Position numbers and translations under genes: made by a program. A stretch of 64,000 nt of DNA from Streptomyces sp. NBC_01275 (GTDB lineage Bacteria; Actinomycetota; Actinomycetes; Streptomycetales; Streptomycetaceae), in the NCBI RefSeq assembly GCF_026340655.1, contig NZ_JAPEOZ010000001.1, positions 9,982,001-10,046,000 on the forward strand. The letters are read 5' to 3'. Below are positions 60,098 through 64,000 of this stretch, one piece after another. The stretch's first letter is position 1. Each line of letters opens with the position of its first letter. The notes beneath the pieces were generated by a model that was given only the letters and a program-made list of their open reading frames with translations, searched no databases and was not told the origin of the DNA.

Positions 60098-61030
60098 GTG
60101 AGCAGACCTGCGCGCGCGACCGCCAAAGACGTCGCCCGGGCCAGTGGCGTCTCACAGACCACGGTGAGCTTCGTCCTCAACGGAGCGGCCGGGCACGTCT
60201 CGCAGGAGACGCGGGAACGGGTGCAGCAGGCCGCTCGCACGCTCGGCTACGTCCCCAACGGCTCGGCGCAGGCGTTGCGCAAAGGGGCGTCCCGCATCGT
60301 CCTGCTCAACATCGAGGGAATCCCTGCCGGCAGCAGCCTCGGCAGCTACATCCGAGGCCTCGACGCCGAGCTCGCGGCACACGGACACGTGCTCCTGGTA
60401 CTCCACGGCCACCTCTCCTCGCAGGCGCTCTCCGACGTGGCCCAGGCCGTCTCGGCCCGGGCCGTGATCGACCTGAGCGGCGTCGGCCGTGCGGACGCGA
60501 TCGTCACCGACGCCGAGACGTCCCTCGACGCCTTCTCCGCACAGGCCGACGTCCCGGTCCGGTACCTCGTCGAGCGAGGCCACCGACACCTCGCCACCGC
60601 CATGCCGGACACCCCGGAACTCCAGGCTCTCGCCGGTCTGCGCGAGCGGCTCATCCGGCAGGCCGCCCGCACCGCGGGCCTCCCCGACTGCCCGACGCTC
60701 GTCCTTCCCGGCAGCCTCGGCGCCGCCGAGGAACGGCTACGAGCCTTCCGCGCCGAACACCCGGAAGTGACGGCCGTCCTCGCCTACAACGACGACCTCG
60801 CCCTCCTGACCCTCGCCGCGATGCGACCCATCGGATGGCGGGCGCCGCAAGACCTCGCAGTCATCGGGTTCGACGACACCCCGCACGGAGCACTGTTCTC
60901 ACCTGCTCTGACCACCGTGCACATCGACGCGGAAGCCATCGGCCGCATCGCCGCACGCACCGCCCTGGGCCTCCCGGCGGCCGACACCACCCCCGAACCG
61001 GCACGTGTGATCGTCCGACAGTCTGCGTAA
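60098..61030 (+). CDS. LacI family regulator
   Basis: A 310-residue repressor: N-terminal helix-turn-helix ATAKDVARASGVSQTTVSFVLNGAAGHVSQETRERVQQAARTLGYVPN and a periplasmic-binding-protein-like sensor domain (VTAVLAYNDDLALLTLAAMR, DLAVIGFDDTPHGALFSPALTTVHID). GTG 60098 is chosen behind GAGGAG. It diverges from the damaged esterase and the family 2 glycosidase and probably represses them through the palindrome at 59977. It is slightly short in the sensor half compared with most LacI proteins. Confidence 0.93.
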   Translation: MSRPARATAKDVARASGVSQTTVSFVLNGAAGHVSQETRERVQQAARTLGYVPNGSAQALRKGASRIVLLNIEGIPAGSSLGSYIRGLDAELAAHGHVLLVLHGHLSSQALSDVAQAVSARAVIDLSGVGRADAIVTDAETSLDAFSAQADVPVRYLVERGHRHLATAMPDTPELQALAGLRERLIRQAARTAGLPDCPTLVLPGSLGAAEERLRAFRAEHPEVTAVLAYNDDLALLTLAAMRPIGWRAPQDLAVIGFDDTPHGALFSPALTTVHIDAEAIGRIAARTALGLPAADTTPEPARVIVRQSA

Positions 61031-61381
61031 CCGACTGCCGCCACATTGCACCGAGCTGCCCGTGGGCGTCGATTTCGGTGAGGAGTGCGCGCAGAGCGCG
61101 CAGGGCGTCGTCGTCTCGGGGGGCGAGGGAGCAAGGGCACCACGGCCCTGCACCAACGGGCGATCTTCCGCCCCGTCCCCGGCGCGGGCCGACCCGAGAC
61201 CCCCGTCAAGGGCCTCTCCACGGAGCCCAGAGACTCTCACCGGCTCACCGGCTCACCGGCTCACCAAGTCCCAGGCCGAACACCCCGGTTGCCGCTACAT
61301 GTCGGCGCAACACAGTCTTCGCAATCGCGGCCCATCATTGATCGAGGGGACCACGTCGATGAACCGCGTCGGGAGGCAGCC
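61031..61381. other. Intergenic region with a short tandem repeat
   Basis: About 350 bases follow the LacI gene. CTCACCGG occurs in tandem (about 61235-61265). Short frames read like broken ends of genes on both strands (for example RDDDALRALRALLTEIDAHGQ leftward), but none is identifiable. No promoter stood out. Confidence 0.4.
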
Positions 61382-61579
61382 ATGGGCATCAGCCGCAGAA
61401 CCCTGCTCGCAGCGGGCGCCGGTGACGAACTGCTCGCCGACGCCGGCCCGGACGTCTTCGAAGGCGGCCCCGCCCTCGACCAGATCCAGCAGCGCGGGCG
61501 CGGTCGTTCTGGCGCTGACCCGGAGAACTCCGTCACCCCGAGACGACACCGATCGTCGGTGAGAATGGACGAGTCGTGA
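61382..61579 (+). CDS. Short open frame with twin-arginine-like start, possible gene stump
   Basis: A 65-codon frame begins MGISRRTLLAAGAGDELLAD, where SRRTLLAAGAG resembles the start of an exported binding protein, then loses that character. It ends in a GTGA overlap with the flavin monooxygenase, as coupled genes do. It may be what remains of an upstream substrate-binding protein gene. Confidence 0.35.
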   Translation: MGISRRTLLAAGAGDELLADAGPDVFEGGPALDQIQQRGRGRSGADPENSVTPRRHRSSVRMDES

Positions 61580-62889
61580 GCGCGAAGCAGCCCAGGACAC
61601 TGAAGACCGTCACTGGAGCCGGCGGTACGTCGGAGACGTACGACCTGGCGATCGACCCGACGCGGTCCACGCTGGACACCGCCGTGCGGGTGGCGAAGCT
61701 CGCCGAGGTCGCGAGGATCGACGCACTCTTCACCGCCGACCTGCTCAGCTTCGACGCCCAGGGCACCATCGGGTCGCAGGAGCCGCTGGTCTTCGTCTCG
61801 GCGCTGAGTCAGGTGACGTCGCGGATCGGTCTGATCGCCACGGTGTCGACGACGTTCCACCACCCGTTCAACCTGGCCCGGCTGTTCGGGACCCTGGACC
61901 ACGTCAGCAACGGGCGGGCGGCCTGGAACCTGGTGACCTCCTCGATCGGTGAGGAGAACTTCGGTCCCGGCGAGCTGCCCAGCCCGGAGGAGCGATACGC
62001 GCGCGCAGCGGAGACGCTGGAGGTGGTCAACGCGCTGTGGGACAGCTGGGAACCCGGTGCCTTGACCGTCGGTGCGGGCGGGAAGGCGGTGCTGCACCGC
62101 GACCGGGTGCACCCGATCCGCCACTCCGGCCGGTTCTTCGACGTGGCCGGTCCGCTGAACATCCCGCCCCTGCCGCAGCGACGCCCGGTGCAGATCCAGG
62201 CCGGGCAGTCCGAAGCGGGCACGGCGCTGGGCGCCCGCTACGCCGAGATCGTCTTCACCTCGCTCCCGACCCTCGACTACGCGTGGGACTTCACGCGGAA
62301 GATCCGCGGCCAGGCCGAGCAACTGGGAAGGGCCGATGGACTGCCGCTGATCTTCAGCTCGTTCCACGCCACCTACGGCGCCACCGAGGAGGAGGCACGG
62401 CGGCTCGTACGCGAGAGGCGCGAGTCGATCGACTTCGAACGCGGCCGCGCCCAGGTGGCCGACATGCTCGGCGGCGGAGTCGACCTGTCGGACGTCCCCC
62501 TCGACGCAACGCTGCCGGAGAGCCTGCTGCCCGAGGTCACTTCGGTGAACCGCCGCCGCGGCCGGGTCGACGTCTTCACCGGTTACGTGCGGCAGGGCTA
62601 CACGCTGCGGGAGCTCATCGTCGCCGCCCAGGACACGGGGCACTGGGCCGCCGCGGGAACCCCCGAGCAACTTGCCGACGCGGTCGAGGAACGGTTCCGG
62701 GCAGGCGTTCTGGACGTGATCTCCCTGAGTGGTCTCGCCGACCCACGACAGCACGACTTCGTCGTCAACGGCCTGCTGCACGAACTGCGCAAGCGGAAGA
62801 TCGTCGCCGCCGACTACACGGGCACCACGCTGCGCGAGAACCTCGGACTTGAACTGCCGGCCCGCAAGGTTTCGGCCGTCCGGACCTGA
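61576..62889 (+). CDS. NtaA/DszA-family flavin monooxygenase
   Basis: A 437-residue FMN-dependent monooxygenase: DPTRSTLDTAVRVAKLAEVARIDALFTADLLSF, TTFHHPFNLARLFGTLDHVSNGRAAWNLVTS, PVQIQAGQSEAGTALGARYAEIVFTSLPTL and the end DYTGTTLRENLGL. Relatives use FMNH2 to break C-N or C-S bonds in small organics. The first about 25 residues do not match the usual start LHLGAF-x-x-G-x-H, so the N-terminus may be replaced or divergent. It begins at GTG 61576 in overlap with the short upstream frame. Confidence 0.88.
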   Translation: MSAKQPRTLKTVTGAGGTSETYDLAIDPTRSTLDTAVRVAKLAEVARIDALFTADLLSFDAQGTIGSQEPLVFVSALSQVTSRIGLIATVSTTFHHPFNLARLFGTLDHVSNGRAAWNLVTSSIGEENFGPGELPSPEERYARAAETLEVVNALWDSWEPGALTVGAGGKAVLHRDRVHPIRHSGRFFDVAGPLNIPPLPQRRPVQIQAGQSEAGTALGARYAEIVFTSLPTLDYAWDFTRKIRGQAEQLGRADGLPLIFSSFHATYGATEEEARRLVRERRESIDFERGRAQVADMLGGGVDLSDVPLDATLPESLLPEVTSVNRRRGRVDVFTGYVRQGYTLRELIVAAQDTGHWAAAGTPEQLADAVEERFRAGVLDVISLSGLADPRQHDFVVNGLLHELRKRKIVAADYTGTTLRENLGLELPARKVSAVRT

Positions 62890-63001
62890 CCCGAGAGCGC
62901 GGAGCGCTCGGGTTTCCAGAACGGGGACGTCCATCGGTGGGGACCGGTGGCTGTGAGGACTTGGCCCGCGGGGACCCGCTCGAACGGCAACCGCTCAGGT
63001 T

Positions 63002-63300
63002 CAGGACTCGAGGAACTCAAGCGCCGTCGTCACGAATTCATCGTGGTACTGGAAGATTCCCCCGTGTCCGGCATCCGGGTAGAGGGGGACGAGTTCTTCT
63101 CTGAACTACCGGAGGCAGCACAGCAGCTGCCGGGACGGACCTCATCGAGCGGTTCTGCCCAGGGAACCCTGATGGGGGTCATCCGCCGCTCGAAGAAGAC
63201 GTGCGCGGCACCGATGAGGGCTGGGGCCTGGTCGACGATCCCGGAGAATTGTTTGGCCCAACGATCGTGGCTCAGCGAAGTTAGTGGGGTCAGGCTGGCA
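63002..63300 (-). pseudogene. Alpha/beta hydrolase C-terminal remnant
   Basis: The end reads LVPLYPDAGHGGIFQYHDEF then VTTALEFLES and a stop, a typical hydrolase C-terminus with the catalytic His. It is preceded in frame by a stop near 63106. Upstream, in another frame, a reading such as AALIGAAHVFFERR cannot be tied to the same domain. The remaining gene body is absent. Confidence 0.6.
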
Positions 63301-63357
63301 CATCGCTCCACTTGGCCATTCGGAGACACGGCCGTCTCGGCCGGCCCCACGGCTGGG

Positions 63358-64000
63358 TCAGCCCGGCTTGACCGCCAGCGTCGCAAAATAGTTCGACATG
63401 TACTGAGCGGATGCGTTGGATTGGTGCGGCGCTTCCGCGAAGCCGGTGAGGACGAACCCCGCGGCGAGTTGCCCGCCGATCTGGTCGGCGAGGGTGTGGC
63501 TGTATTCAAGAGGGGCATCCGCGCCGAACTTCGTGGCGCGTTCCTCGGCGGAGTACTGCGTGACATCGCTGTAGGGCAGCTTGTGCACGACGATCAGCTC
63601 GCCGCGCTCGTCGAGCGCCTCGTGGTCGAACAAGTACGCGTCAGGGTTGAGGAAGCCCACGAGCAGAGTTCCGCCCGGTCGCAGGACGCGGAAGCACTCA
63701 CGCCACACCGGTGCCAAGTCCGGTACGAAAAGGTTGGAGACCGGATGGAACACGACGTCGAATGCTGCGTCGCCGAAGGCGCTGAGGTCGCGCATGTCGC
63801 CTAGGACGGTGCGCAGCTCGAGTCCGTCGCGCGCCGCCACCATCTGGTCCTGGCCGAGCTGGCGGGGTGAGTTGTCGAATACGGTGACCCGCGCCCCTGC
63901 GGCGGCGAGGATCGGACCCTGCTGGCCACCGCCGGAGGCCAGGCACAACACGTCCGTGCCGGTCAGGTCTGTCGGCAGCCAGGAGCGGTCGACTGGCGCA
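63358..64000 (-). CDS. Class I SAM-dependent methyltransferase (N-terminus outside the window)
   Basis: A Rossmann-fold methyltransferase cut by the window edge; about 213 residues are visible. The SAM-binding motif is [32 protein letters not shown], followed by [41 protein letters not shown] (motif IV/post-IV). The reading continues to the window edge as [15 protein letters not shown]. Acceptor unknown; the GQQGP variant is found in small-molecule methyltransferases. Confidence 0.85.
   Translation of the reverse strand, partial: APVDRSWLPTDLTGTDVLCLASGGGQQGPILAAAGARVTVFDNSPRQLGQDQMVAARDGLELRTVLGDMRDLSAFGDAAFDVVFHPVSNLFVPDLAPVWRECFRVLRPGGTLLVGFLNPDAYLFDHEALDERGELIVVHKLPYSDVTQYSAEERATKFGADAPLEYSHTLADQIGGQLAAGFVLTGFAEAPHQSNASAQYMSNYFATLAVKPG

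Overview
The window is very GC-rich, with dense short operons, many GTG starts, 1-10 base gene overlaps and Streptomyces-type families (IcmF, DUF3500, twin-arginine signals, many TetR/MarR/LysR/LacI regulators). This points to a Streptomyces-like actinomycete. Its content is accessory catabolism, regulators and exporters with no ribosomal or replication genes, as expected of a chromosome arm; that placement is inference. No RNA genes, CRISPR array, intact insertion sequence or phage genes were seen.

Region 1 (1-13.9 kb) is an amine/aromatic degradation locus. A glutamine-synthetase-like gamma-glutamyl ligase and a cytochrome P450 diverge from a ferredoxin, ferredoxin reductase, acetoacetate-decarboxylase-like protein, HpaE-like dehydrogenase, HpaD-like ring-cleavage dioxygenase and FAH-type hydratase/isomerase. 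A TetR gene, an amino acid/amine permease, a PuuC-like dehydrogenase, a PuuD-like gamma-glutamyl amidase and a MarR regulator follow. Related palindromes (consensus CGTTTGG-NN-CAAACG) lie at both divergent promoters, the permease promoter, the dehydrogenase promoter and the MarR promoter, so this looks like one regulon. The likely logic is import of an amine, gamma-glutamylation, oxidation by P450, deglutamylation and meta-cleavage of a catechol.

Region 2 (13.9-17.6 kb) holds remains of another aromatic operon: a FAD hydroxylase/extradiol dioxygenase scar, a TetR gene with an 18-base palindrome, a damaged 2-oxopentenoate hydratase and an intact amidohydrolase. Region 3 (17.6-27.0 kb) has an exporter, then a LysR regulator divergent from a seven-gene aromatic operon (FAH hydrolase, cyclase, FAD monooxygenase, amidohydrolase, type I extradiol dioxygenase, second FAH protein, SDR).

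Region 4 (27-35 kb) has a MarR/Bcr-type exporter pair, an anchored extracytoplasmic protein, a DinB protein, a PaaX regulator, a secreted hydrolase and an MHS symporter. Region 5 (35-41.4 kb) looks like sulfur scavenging. Three short Cys-containing leader peptides, two followed by strong hairpins, precede a sulfite-oxidase-like enzyme, a fused remnant (2OG oxygenase, O-acetylhomoserine sulfhydrylase and flavin monooxygenase pieces) and an intact pair of flavin monooxygenases.

Region 6 (41.4-64 kb) is mixed: a coiled-coil/winged-helix protein, a fatty acid desaturase, two acetyltransferases, a DUF3500 protein, a TetR/VOC pair with a clear operator, a two-component system, an enoyl-CoA hydratase, icmF, a family 2 glycosidase with a LacI regulator and a damaged esterase, another flavin monooxygenase and a partial methyltransferase. 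A recurring oddity is genes that keep recognisable ends but have lost middle segments or frame (about 14, 16, 37, 38, 42.6, 59.7 and 63 kb).
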